From assembly GCA_905480225.1 (NCBI GenBank), contig CAJQPO010000102.1, positions 1 through 34,202 of the forward strand: 34,202 nucleotides of DNA, given 5' to 3'. Positions 9,896 to 17,426 of this stretch are shown in pieces. Source of the DNA: an uncultured Flavobacteriales bacterium (GTDB taxonomy: Bacteria; Bacteroidota; Bacteroidia; Flavobacteriales_D; Parvicellaceae). The position numbers and the translations under genes were made by a program. Each line of letters begins with the position of its first letter. The stretch's first letter is position 1. The notes beneath the pieces are model-generated. The model saw nothing but the letters and a program-made list of their open reading frames with translations, did not search any database and was not told the DNA's origin.

Positions 9896-10741
9896 ATGAG
9901 CGACAACAAACAGTTAATTAATCTTTGCACGCAGATTAGACGTGATATCGTAAGAATGGTTGCAGCAGTAAGCTCCGGCCATCCTGGGGGTTCTTTAGGT
10001 TGTGTTGAATACTTTGTTGCGCTCTACCAAAGTGTAATGCATACTAAACAACCATTTGACATGAATGGAAAGGATGAAGACTTGTTCTTTCTTTCAAATG
10101 GACACATATCACCGGTTTTTTACAGCACACTGGCTCGATCTGGTTATTTTCCAGTAAAAGAATTAAATACCTTTCGAAAAATAAATTCTCGGCTGCAAGG
10201 TCACCCGACAACTCATGAAGGCCTGCCTGGAATCAGAATAGCAAGTGGTTCTCTTGGACAGGGGTTATCTGTTGCCATCGGTGCAGCCCAGGCTAAAAAA
10301 TTAAATAACGACAGTTCCATCATCTACTCTTTACATGGCGATGGAGAACTTCAAGAAGGCCAGATTTGGGAAGCAGCAATGTACGCAGCAGGTAATAATA
10401 TTGACAACATAATTTCGACTGTCGACTATAATGGCAAGCAAATTGATGGTAGTCTAGAAGATGTGCTTTCTCTAGGTAATTTAAAAATGAAATGGGAAGC
10501 CTTTGGTTGGAAAGCACTAGAAATTGAAAACGGGAACGATTTAAATCAAGTAATTGATGGGCTGAATTTGGCAAAATCTTTAACCGGAAAAGGACAACCA
10601 ATTGTGATTCTAATGAAAACAGAAATGGGGAATGGTGTAGACTACATGATGGGAACACATAAATGGCATGGATCAGCACCCAATGCAGAACAATTAGAAT
10701 CAGCATTAAATCAATTAAATGAAACTTTAGGAGACTATTAA
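9896..10741 (+). CDS. Transketolase, N-terminal (TPP pyrophosphate-binding) subunit
   Basis: This is half of a split transketolase, which moves two-carbon ketol units between sugar phosphates in the non-oxidative pentose phosphate pathway. The ATG at 9896 gives 281 aa (MSDNKQLINL...). It carries the N-terminal transketolase signature GHPGGSLG, the SNGHISP segment, and the thiamine-diphosphate motif that opens with GDG in HGDGELQEGQIWEA and closes about 30 residues later with Asn in VDYNGKQIDG. The C-terminal MGTHKWHGSAP is also typical. The partner C-terminal subunit is not adjacent: a 464-aa vWA gene lies between (next ATG is 24 bp downstream), followed by the second subunit at 12157. It is very probably one operon. 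Split transketolases are common in Bacteroidota and Firmicutes; a 1-deoxyxylulose-5-phosphate synthase is excluded by length and lack of its insert. Confidence 0.93.
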   Translation: MSDNKQLINLCTQIRRDIVRMVAAVSSGHPGGSLGCVEYFVALYQSVMHTKQPFDMNGKDEDLFFLSNGHISPVFYSTLARSGYFPVKELNTFRKINSRLQGHPTTHEGLPGIRIASGSLGQGLSVAIGAAQAKKLNNDSSIIYSLHGDGELQEGQIWEAAMYAAGNNIDNIISTVDYNGKQIDGSLEDVLSLGNLKMKWEAFGWKALEIENGNDLNQVIDGLNLAKSLTGKGQPIVILMKTEMGNGVDYMMGTHKWHGSAPNAEQLESALNQLNETLGDY

Positions 10742-10753
10742 CATTATATCTTC

Positions 10754-10758
10754 AGGAG
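10754..10758 (+). promoter_or_regulatory. Shine-Dalgarno site before the vWA gene
   Basis: AGGAG sits 7 nt before the ATG at 10766, a textbook spacing. Most genes in this window have no such site, as is usual in Bacteroidota, so this intergenic gene may be translated at a different level from its transketolase neighbours. Confidence 0.5.
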
Positions 10759-10765
10759 TTAAGGA

Positions 10766-12160
10766 ATGTTAAAACAAATAATAATAGGGTTAATTTCTTT
10801 TTTGACGTTAAGCTGTTTGGCACAAAACGAACCAAACAACGACGCCGAAACCACGAGGGTTTTATTCATTTTCGATGGGTCTAACAGTATGAATGCCCAA
10901 TGGCAAAGTAGCAGTAAAATAAGTATTGCCAAGAAGCTAATGAAAGAAACATTAGACAGTCTGAAAGGCGTAAAAAATGTTGAGCTAGCGCTCCGAATGT
11001 ATGGACATCAATTCAAAATATATCCAGGACAACAAAATTGTGATGACACAAAACTAGAAGTTCCTTTTAGCCCTGGTGATGCGAATATAGATCGAATTAA
11101 AACGAGAATTAGGAGCTTATCCCCTCAAGGTACAACTCCAATTGCTCGAAGTTTAGAACGAGCAGCTAATGACTTTCCAGAATGTGATAACTGCAGAAAT
11201 GTAATTGTATTAATAACGGATGGGATTGAAGCATGTGATGAGGATCCATGTGCAGTTGCGCGTGCATTAAGGGAAAAAGGAATCATTCTGAAACCGTTCG
11301 TAATAGGAATCGGTATCGACCCATTAAAACTACTGTCTCTTAAATGTATTGGGAAATACTATGATGCTAGTAGTGAAGCTACCTTTAAAAGCGCACTAAG
11401 AGTAGTAGTAAGTGAAGCACTCAATAACACGACGGTTCAAGTAAATCTAAATAGAACGGATGGCACACCAAAAGAAACGGATGTACCTATGATTTTTTAT
11501 AATCAGAAAAACAATATTCCTGTGTACAACTTCATGCACACTATGGATCAATGGCAAAGGCCAGACACCCTCAGTATTGACCCACTAAACACGTACAGAT
11601 TAGAAGTCTACACGATTCCCCACATCATAAAAAAAGACATTCGAATCAATGCAGGTGTGCACAACATCATTGAGCTCGACGCAGGCCAAGGAGAGCTATT
11701 TGTAAGTATTAATAACAGCAGTGGAAAGTATCCGGGAATAAAAGTTTTAATAAAAGATACATCTGATCATTCCGTTATCCATGTGCAAGACATTAATAGT
11801 CTTGGAAAACTTCTAGTGGGTGAATACGATCTGGAGTTACTCACTTTACCTAGGATAAAATTTAATGGAACTAAAATTAGACAAAGCAAAAGAACAAGTA
11901 TTGAAATTCCGCAACCTGGAAATGTTAACATTAAATTTCCTTCAATAGGCTACGGTTGTATCTACGAAATTGAGGGTGATCAGCAAAACTGGGTATGCCC
12001 ATTAAATACCACAGACCCCATTTGCCAAATGGTTCTTCAACCCGGGAAATACAAATTAGTGTACCGATCAAACAAGTCCCGACGAGCAGCGTACACAGTA
12101 GTTAAAGATTTTAGAGTTTCTTCGGGACTTATTACAGATTTAAATTTATTACATCCATGA
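10766..12160 (+). CDS. Exported von Willebrand factor A-domain protein inserted between transketolase halves
   Basis: This 464-aa protein has a signal peptide (about residues 1-20, ending SCLAQ) and is probably periplasmic or surface-exposed. A vWA domain spans about residues 30-220. Its MIDAS metal site looks intact: Asp37-x-Ser39-x-Ser41 in FDGSNSM, Thr123/Thr124 in QGTTPI, and Asp152 in TDGIE. Cysteines cluster near the domain (ECDNC, ACDEDPC), suggesting disulfides. The C-terminal 240 residues are beta-rich with repeated LYxLEVYT/YDLELLT-like strands, resembling carboxypeptidase-regulatory or PEGA-like modules, though I cannot name them firmly. It has its own Shine-Dalgarno site and its stop overlaps the ATG of the transketolase C-terminal subunit (ATGA at 12157-12160). 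MIDAS proteins bind ligands or act with AAA+ ATPases; no such partner is here. No enzymatic link to transketolase is evident. Confidence 0.85.
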   Translation: MLKQIIIGLISFLTLSCLAQNEPNNDAETTRVLFIFDGSNSMNAQWQSSSKISIAKKLMKETLDSLKGVKNVELALRMYGHQFKIYPGQQNCDDTKLEVPFSPGDANIDRIKTRIRSLSPQGTTPIARSLERAANDFPECDNCRNVIVLITDGIEACDEDPCAVARALREKGIILKPFVIGIGIDPLKLLSLKCIGKYYDASSEATFKSALRVVVSEALNNTTVQVNLNRTDGTPKETDVPMIFYNQKNNIPVYNFMHTMDQWQRPDTLSIDPLNTYRLEVYTIPHIIKKDIRINAGVHNIIELDAGQGELFVSINNSSGKYPGIKVLIKDTSDHSVIHVQDINSLGKLLVGEYDLELLTLPRIKFNGTKIRQSKRTSIEIPQPGNVNIKFPSIGYGCIYEIEGDQQNWVCPLNTTDPICQMVLQPGKYKLVYRSNKSRRAAYTVVKDFRVSSGLITDLNLLHP

Positions 12161-13125
12161 AAAATTTTGAAGTTTTAGGGAAGCAAGATACAAGGTCCGG
12201 TTTTGGAGCTGGATTATTGGAGTTAGGACAAAAAAACAATCAGGTAGTGGCACTTTGTGCGGATCTTACGGGTTCACTTAAAATGAATGCTTTTGAAGAT
12301 GCTTACCCTGATCGATTTTTTCAAATCGGAATAGCTGAAGCGAATATGATGGGAATTGCTGCTGGACTAACTATTGGAGGGAAAATACCCTTCACAGGAA
12401 CATTTGCCAACTTTTCTACAGGGAGAGTTTACGATCAAATCAGACAGTCCATTGCCTATTCCAATAAAAATGTGAAAATCTGTGCGTCGCACGCGGGATT
12501 AACACTTGGGGAAGATGGAGCAACGCATCAAATTTTAGAAGATATTGGTTTGATGAAAATGTTGCCGGGAATGACCGTTATCAATCCCTGTGACTACAAT
12601 CAAACTAAAGCCGCAACACTAGCAATTGCTGACCATGTTGGGCCTGTTTATTTGAGGTTTGGAAGACCAAAAGTAGCTACTTTTATTCCTGAAAATCAAG
12701 CATTCATCATTGGTAAAGCGCTACTTCTTAATGAAGGAACTGACGTTTCTATTTTTGCAACGGGCCACATGGTCTGGAAAGCAATTGAGGCTGGACAAGT
12801 TTTAGCATCAAAGGGAATCTCTGCAGAAATAATAAATATCCACACCATTAAACCTTTAGATGAAGAAGCGGTCTTAGCTTCAGTGGCAAAAACAAAATGC
12901 GTGGTTACGGCTGAAGAGCACCAGTTAGCCGGTGGTCTAGGTGAATCCATTGCGCAGTTATTAGCACGAAAAACACCCGCACCGATTGAATTTGTTGCGG
13001 TTAACGACAGCTTTGGTGAAAGTGGTACACCTGACCAGCTTATGACAAAGTATGGTCTTGATGCAATTAACATCATCGAAGCAGTGGAAAAAGTAATCGC
13101 TCGAGTTGATAAGCAATTCGTCTAA
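12157..13125 (+). CDS. Transketolase, C-terminal (pyrimidine-binding) subunit
   Basis: This is the second half of the split transketolase encoded from 9896; together they would form the active alpha2beta2-type enzyme in the cytosol. The 322-aa product has the pyrimidine-binding domain at the N-terminus: FFQIGIAEANMMGIAAGL contains the glutamate that activates the thiamine ring, and GLTLGEDGATHQ and PVYLRFGRP are family hallmarks. The C-terminal transketolase domain follows (VSIFATGHMVWKA, EEHQLAGGLGESIA, FGESGTPDQLMTKYGL). The start codon overlaps the vWA stop by 4 bp, so its translation is probably coupled to that gene and not to the first transketolase half. A gap of 50 bp separates it from the sigma-factor gene. 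Confidence 0.93.
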   Translation: MKNFEVLGKQDTRSGFGAGLLELGQKNNQVVALCADLTGSLKMNAFEDAYPDRFFQIGIAEANMMGIAAGLTIGGKIPFTGTFANFSTGRVYDQIRQSIAYSNKNVKICASHAGLTLGEDGATHQILEDIGLMKMLPGMTVINPCDYNQTKAATLAIADHVGPVYLRFGRPKVATFIPENQAFIIGKALLLNEGTDVSIFATGHMVWKAIEAGQVLASKGISAEIINIHTIKPLDEEAVLASVAKTKCVVTAEEHQLAGGLGESIAQLLARKTPAPIEFVAVNDSFGESGTPDQLMTKYGLDAINIIEAVEKVIARVDKQFV

Positions 13126-13175
13126 AAGTAGTTCAGCGCTTACTTTCTCCTCAAAACTTAAAGTTAGGCGAACTT

Positions 13176-13706
13176 ATGACAGATGAAGAATTAGTACACC
13201 TTTTCAAAACAGGAGCCAATTCTAACTATGCCTTTAATTTAATCGTTGAAAAACATCAGGAAAAGTTGTACTGGATGATTAATAGAATTATCCAAAACCA
13301 CGACGACACTGACGATGTTTTACAAAATGTTTTCATAAAAGCGTGGAAAGCTCTCCCAAAGTTTAGGGAAGATGCTAGCCTGTACACCTGGTTGTATCGA
13401 ATTGCTGCCAACGAGTCCTTCACCTTTGTAAAAAAAAACAGAAAACACATTTATACCAGTATTGATGATTCGACTGTTTATTCAAAATCTCATTTCGACG
13501 AGCCCAATGAAATTGAAATTATTAAAAAATTAAATGCTGCAATCGCAACATTGCCAGAAAAGCAAAGATTGGTATTTCATTTAAAGTATTTTGAGGAAAA
13601 AAAATACGAACAAATATCTCAAATCCTTGGTACTTCTGTTGGTGGGTTGAAAGCGTCCTATCATCACGCTGTAAAGAAAATTGAATCTTTCCTAAGCACT
13701 GATTAA
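13176..13706 (+). CDS. ECF-family RNA polymerase sigma factor
   Basis: This 176-aa protein directs RNA polymerase to a specific set of promoters. Region 2 is visible at about residues 10-80: HDDTDDVLQNVFIKAWKALP contacts core polymerase, and SLYTWLYRIAANESF would contact the -10-type element. Region 4 is at about 120-172 (LPEKQRLVFHLKYFEEKKYEQISQ followed by a GTSVGGLKASYHHAVKKI helix-turn-helix). Regions 1 and 3 are absent, as expected of the ECF group. It is followed by a one-TM protein and a Spy-like exported protein 12-30 bp apart, an arrangement recurrent in Flavobacteriia. No TAnnTTTG box is seen in the 50 bp upstream, so it may be transcribed from its own ECF-type promoter or by read-through from transketolase. 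Confidence 0.93.
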   Translation: MTDEELVHLFKTGANSNYAFNLIVEKHQEKLYWMINRIIQNHDDTDDVLQNVFIKAWKALPKFREDASLYTWLYRIAANESFTFVKKNRKHIYTSIDDSTVYSKSHFDEPNEIEIIKKLNAAIATLPEKQRLVFHLKYFEEKKYEQISQILGTSVGGLKASYHHAVKKIESFLSTD

Positions 13707-13736
13707 ACCTTTTATTAATTCATAAGTCTTACTATC

Positions 13737-14303
13737 ATGAAAACTTCGGAAGAACAAAAAGAGGAAGACAAACTCAAAAAATTAGCCCCTACTCTTTTCA
13801 GTATACCCAAACCAACTGGACCTTCCGCCCCAAATGGGTATTTCGATCAATTGGCAAATCAGGTTCAAGAAAGAATCATTAAACCAAAAAGAAGACACTT
13901 TTCTGATTTGTTTTTTGCCTTTAAGAAAAAGCACATAGCCATCGGTTTTGCATCAATAGTTATTGGAACATTTGTACTAATCACATCACAAAATAGGCAG
14001 CCCTTAATGGCATCAGATATTTTCACAGACACGGCCTTTGTTGAAATGGAAGACATGTCAACATCGGCCATTATTGATGAGCTCATTAGCTTCTCGATAG
14101 AAGAAGAAGCAATAAATTTATTGGATCATGGAGATGAAAAATTAGTATTGGCTGCTTTAGACAACGATCAGCTATTTAATGATTTTTTCAACTCAGAAGC
14201 CATTAACGAAGAAGTACTATCTAACGGCAACAAGAATGAATTAGAAATAATCGAAAGCTACTTTCAAAGCCAAGATTTTGATTTGAGCTTTATTACAAAC
14301 TAA
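13737..14303 (+). CDS. Single-pass membrane protein, probable anti-sigma factor
   Basis: This 188-aa protein is best read as the regulator of the sigma factor 30 bp upstream. A charged cytoplasmic N-terminus of about 65 residues (with PNGYFDQLANQVQERI, a short motif found in similarly placed Bacteroidota proteins) is followed by one transmembrane helix at about 71-86 (HIAIGFASIVIGTFVLIT) and a very acidic outer domain of about 100 residues. The anti-sigma zinc motif (HxxxCxxC) is absent, so if it binds the sigma factor it does so in a non-canonical way. The function rests on position and topology, not on recognised domain homology. Confidence 0.7.
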   Translation: MKTSEEQKEEDKLKKLAPTLFSIPKPTGPSAPNGYFDQLANQVQERIIKPKRRHFSDLFFAFKKKHIAIGFASIVIGTFVLITSQNRQPLMASDIFTDTAFVEMEDMSTSAIIDELISFSIEEEAINLLDHGDEKLVLAALDNDQLFNDFFNSEAINEEVLSNGNKNELEIIESYFQSQDFDLSFITN

Positions 14304-14315
14304 AAAAATAAACTT

Positions 14316-14774
14316 ATGAAAATTATAAAGAATTTTATGCTCGCATTATTCTGTTTAAGTAGTAGCATTTGCTTTTCACAGGAAAAAATACAACACAATG
14401 AACACAAGGAAGCCCAAAGGGTGGCCTTTTATACTAAAAAACTAGATCTAAGTTCAGCTGAAGCCGAAAAATTTTGGCCAGTTTACCGTGCAATGAAGAA
14501 AGAAATGTCTGTTTTGAGAAAAGAACGAAAGCCAAAACGTCAAGGTAAAATTGCTGAGATGAGTGACCCAGAAATCGAGACACTTTTGGATGAAATGCTA
14601 TTGTACAAGCAGAAAGAACTCGACCTTAAAAAGAAATACCACACACAGTACAAAGATGTACTACCAATAGGCAAAGTAGCTAAGCTATATCATGCAGAGG
14701 AGCAATTCAAAAAGCAATTGCATGCAAGACAACACCGAGAAGAAATACGCAAGAGCAATAGCCCTCAAAAATAA
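14316..14774 (+). CDS. Exported Spy/CpxP-like sensor protein of the ECF sigma system
   Basis: This 152-aa protein has a signal peptide (about residues 1-21, ending CFSQ) and a wholly helical, basic mature part. The segment AFYTKKLDLSSAEAEKFWPVYR and the long charged helices to the C-terminus match the Spy/CpxP-like proteins often annotated in flavobacteria as sensors of ECF-type sigma factors. It would act in the periplasm, perhaps binding unfolded protein or metal and feeding into the membrane regulator 12 bp upstream. The role in signalling is an inference from the sigma / membrane protein / Spy-like order. Confidence 0.78.
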   Translation: MKIIKNFMLALFCLSSSICFSQEKIQHNEHKEAQRVAFYTKKLDLSSAEAEKFWPVYRAMKKEMSVLRKERKPKRQGKIAEMSDPEIETLLDEMLLYKQKELDLKKKYHTQYKDVLPIGKVAKLYHAEEQFKKQLHARQHREEIRKSNSPQK

Positions 14775-14795
14775 ACATTCCTTATATTAACCTCA

Positions 14796-15977
14796 ATGAA
14801 AGAGCCTAAACTTAATAAAATGGTGCTCGCCCAAACGTCTTCTTTTCCTATTGGACTTGCTATCGACCGAGCAAAAGGCAGTTATATATATGATGTAGAC
14901 GGAAACGCTTTCCTCGACTTCACCTCGGGAATTGCCGTCAGTGGATTGGGTCACGGAAACACGAAAATTACGGAAGCTATTAAACAGCAAGTTGATAAGC
15001 ACCTGCATGTAATGGTTTACGGAGAATTTCAGCAAAAAGCTCAAATTGAACTTGGGACTAAACTAACTTCATTACTACCCAAATCTCTTGACCAAGTCTA
15101 TTTTGTAAATTCTGGTACAGAAGCGAATGAAGGAGCATTAAAATTAGCGAAGAGGTATACAGGTCTAACAGAAATAATATCTTTCAAAAATAGCTATCAC
15201 GGCAGTACTCACGGATCTCTATCAGTTAGTGGTAATGAATCTAAGAAGTATGCTTTTAGACCTTTATTACCCGATGTCAAGTTCATTGATTTTAATAGTA
15301 TAGAGCAACTGCATGAAATTTCCGAAAAAACGGCATGTGTTATTATGGAAACGATTCAAGGCGACGCTGGTGTAAGAATTCCATCCATTGAATTTATGCA
15401 CGCATTGCGAACAAAATGCACAGAAACCAAAACACTTTTAATCTTAGATGAAATTCAATGTGGAATGGGACGTACGGGGTTTATGTTTGCCTTTGAACGG
15501 TTCGGAATAACACCAGATATACTTACTTTAGGTAAAGCACTTGGTGCGGGAATGCCCATGGGTGCATTCATTGCGCCATTCAAAATAATGAATGCATTGT
15601 CGAATAATCCACCATTAGGCCATATTACAACGTTTGGTGGCCATCCTGTTGTTTGTGCAGCTGCTTTAGCTGGTTTAACAGTTTTAGAAGAAGAAGAAAT
15701 AATTAAAAATGTAGAAATTAAAGGTGCATTTCTAGAAGCTCAGCTTCACCATGATAACATTGTCGAATTGAGACGAGTTGGATTACTTTTCGCAATTGAA
15801 CTTTCTTCGCCAGCAGCTGTTCAAAAGGTAGTAGAATATTGTCACAGACATGGAATGCTAAGTTTCTGGTTTTTATCTTGTCCAGAAAGTTTTAGAATCG
15901 CACCACCACTTAACATTAGCCATACAGATATCAAAAAAGGAGCGAAAATAATAATAGAAGCCCTTGACCAGCTCTAA
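14796..15977 (+). CDS. Class-III PLP-dependent aminotransferase
   Basis: This 393-aa, full-length fold-type I enzyme transfers an amino group from an omega-amino or related donor to a keto acid in the cytosol. Visible landmarks are NSGTEANEGALKLAKRY (residues 105-121, phosphate binding), DEIQCGMGRTG with Asp218 binding the pyridine nitrogen, and TLGKALGAGMPMG with Lys247 as the Schiff-base lysine. HITTFGGHPVVCAAAL is the usual following motif. It sits close to the 4-aminobutyrate, acetylornithine and ornithine aminotransferase groups, and the sequence alone does not decide the substrate. It starts 21 bp after the Spy-like gene and may be the last gene of the sigma-factor operon. Its stop overlaps that of the convergent CoA-binding protein by 4 bp. 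Confidence 0.9.
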   Translation: MKEPKLNKMVLAQTSSFPIGLAIDRAKGSYIYDVDGNAFLDFTSGIAVSGLGHGNTKITEAIKQQVDKHLHVMVYGEFQQKAQIELGTKLTSLLPKSLDQVYFVNSGTEANEGALKLAKRYTGLTEIISFKNSYHGSTHGSLSVSGNESKKYAFRPLLPDVKFIDFNSIEQLHEISEKTACVIMETIQGDAGVRIPSIEFMHALRTKCTETKTLLILDEIQCGMGRTGFMFAFERFGITPDILTLGKALGAGMPMGAFIAPFKIMNALSNNPPLGHITTFGGHPVVCAAALAGLTVLEEEEIIKNVEIKGAFLEAQLHHDNIVELRRVGLLFAIELSSPAAVQKVVEYCHRHGMLSFWFLSCPESFRIAPPLNISHTDIKKGAKIIIEALDQL

Positions 15978-16339
15978 AATGCACCTATATTGAGTAAGAC
16001 AAGAGTACAGGCATCTTCCGTTTTAATACCTTTCGCATTTAATTGATTGGCAAATTCTGGATGTTCAGCACCTGGATTAAAAATAACTCGCTTCGGATGA
16101 ACAGAATCAATGTAATTGCTATATTCTTTTTGATTTTCTGGTCGCAAATACAAAGAAATCGTATCTACTCCTGCTAGTGGAACAGGTTTGCCATGGATTA
16201 CGACACCATCTACCAATCCATCTTTTCTGCCAACAGCAAACACATCATAACCTTTTGACTTTAACAATTTGATGGCTTTATTACTAAACCTAGCCTCATT
16301 TTCTGAAGCCCCAATTACGAGTACTTTTTCCTTATTCAT
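15974..16339 (-). CDS. CoA-binding-domain protein (Rossmann fold, CoA_binding_2 type)
   Basis: This 121-aa stand-alone Rossmann domain resembles the CoA-binding domain of succinyl-CoA synthetase alpha and small YccU-type proteins. Seen motifs are VLVIGASENEARFSNKA (nucleotide loop), GYDVFAVG, TISLYLRPENQKEY and VIFNPGAEHPEF. No catalytic residues are evident, so a CoA-ligand binding or regulatory role is all that can be inferred. The ATG overlaps the stop of the MORN-repeat gene (16336-16339), so it is the last gene of the long minus-strand operon that starts at 20778. Confidence 0.85.
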   Translation of the reverse strand: MNKEKVLVIGASENEARFSNKAIKLLKSKGYDVFAVGRKDGLVDGVVIHGKPVPLAGVDTISLYLRPENQKEYSNYIDSVHPKRVIFNPGAEHPEFANQLNAKGIKTEDACTLVLLNIGAF

Positions 16340-17394
16340 TCGCTTTTATTTTTTTTTGCAGCCTTATCTTTCAAATCTTGTTCTTTTTTTGCGGCTTTAG
16401 CTTTTTTCTTTTTTTCCTTTGGATCTTCAACAGGCGCTTCACCCGTCTCGACTACTATAGGATTTCCAAATCGATCATACTCTACTTTTTTGTATTCCGC
16501 ACCATTCGCGTAAAACAACTCTAATTTTGGCTTCCCATCCTCATGAAAAGACTTCCAATGTCCATTTTTTACTCCGTCATCATAGATTTCAATTTCTCGA
16601 ACGACACCATCTTCATAAAAGAACGTCCACTCTCCCACTTTCTTGCCGCCAGCATAATAATTCTGAAAAAGTAATTGCTCACCACCTGAAGCAAAAAAAA
16701 GTGATTCGCCATCTAACTTACCATTTAAATATATTTTTTTCATTTTTACCGAACCATTTTCATAGTACAACGTGTATTTCCCATGAAAACGGCCAGCTTG
16801 AAAACCAATTTCTCTTTTAGGCGTACCATCATCAAAATTAACCAAACTCAATCCATCTTTTAGATTATCAAGATAGCTCTCTTTTTTTAGAATAATTCCA
16901 TTTTCTGAATACCATATCCAATCACCTTCTTTGCTTCCCATGTCATAGTTGTTCTCCCATGCCAAAGTGCCATCTTCATACCAATATTTCCATTTACCAT
17001 GCTCAATATTTTCAAGGTATGGCGTTAGCGCCTTGTTGTTTCCATTATCGTAGTAGACCATAGAATTACCATTTTCTTTTCCATTAATGAATGCCGCTTC
17101 TCTTTCTTTTGTTTCGTTGTCATAAAAGGAAACGCAAACGCCTGTATAAGGTCGCTGTGTTCTTTTGTTATAAATAAGACCGTTCCCAGCGTCATATTCT
17201 AAATCTGCATTACAGTCACAGGCCCTAACGCCTTTTTTAACTTGATTTTGTTTTTCATTATCCTCAGTAGACTGCACATCAGACTTATTAGCAGCGCCTC
17301 TTTGCGGCCGCTGTGCTTCAATTAAACCAGGCATAAAGAGAATACTTAAAACTATGGTATATCTATAGAGGAAGTTTGGACACCTTTTTTCCAT
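16336..17394 (-). CDS. Exported MORN-repeat (YwqK-like) protein
   Basis: This 352-aa protein begins with a signal peptide (about residues 1-27, ending LIEAQ) and so acts outside the cytoplasm. Residues of about 50-300 are built of eight or nine repeats of roughly 24 aa with the MORN-variant pattern G.W.(Y/F)(Y/F)..G, for example HGKWKYWYEDGTLAW, EGDWIWYSENG and VGEWTFFYEDGVV. Such repeats are often auto-annotated as YwqK-family antitoxins, but the exported form in Bacteroidota is better described as a beta-sheet repeat protein of unknown role. It starts with a CDCN motif and ends in a Lys/Ala-rich tail of about 30 residues. It lies 32 bp after the glycosyltransferase gene and overlaps the CoA-binding gene by 4 bp. 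Confidence 0.82.
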   Translation of the reverse strand: MEKRCPNFLYRYTIVLSILFMPGLIEAQRPQRGAANKSDVQSTEDNEKQNQVKKGVRACDCNADLEYDAGNGLIYNKRTQRPYTGVCVSFYDNETKEREAAFINGKENGNSMVYYDNGNNKALTPYLENIEHGKWKYWYEDGTLAWENNYDMGSKEGDWIWYSENGIILKKESYLDNLKDGLSLVNFDDGTPKREIGFQAGRFHGKYTLYYENGSVKMKKIYLNGKLDGESLFFASGGEQLLFQNYYAGGKKVGEWTFFYEDGVVREIEIYDDGVKNGHWKSFHEDGKPKLELFYANGAEYKKVEYDRFGNPIVVETGEAPVEDPKEKKKKAKAAKKEQDLKDKAAKKNKSE

Positions 17395-17426
17395 GTCGAT
17401 TAAGTTACAACTTTAGTTCCAAATTT

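Noticed and set aside
10766-10829. Lipoprotein signal in the vWA protein (LTLSC)
   Set aside because: The residue at the -3 position is Thr, not Leu, and a normal cleavage after LAQ follows immediately, so an ordinary signal peptide is preferred.
16336-17394. Toxin-antitoxin locus based on YwqK-like repeats
   Set aside because: The protein is exported and has no small toxin partner next to it; the neighbouring 121-aa gene is a CoA-binding Rossmann domain.
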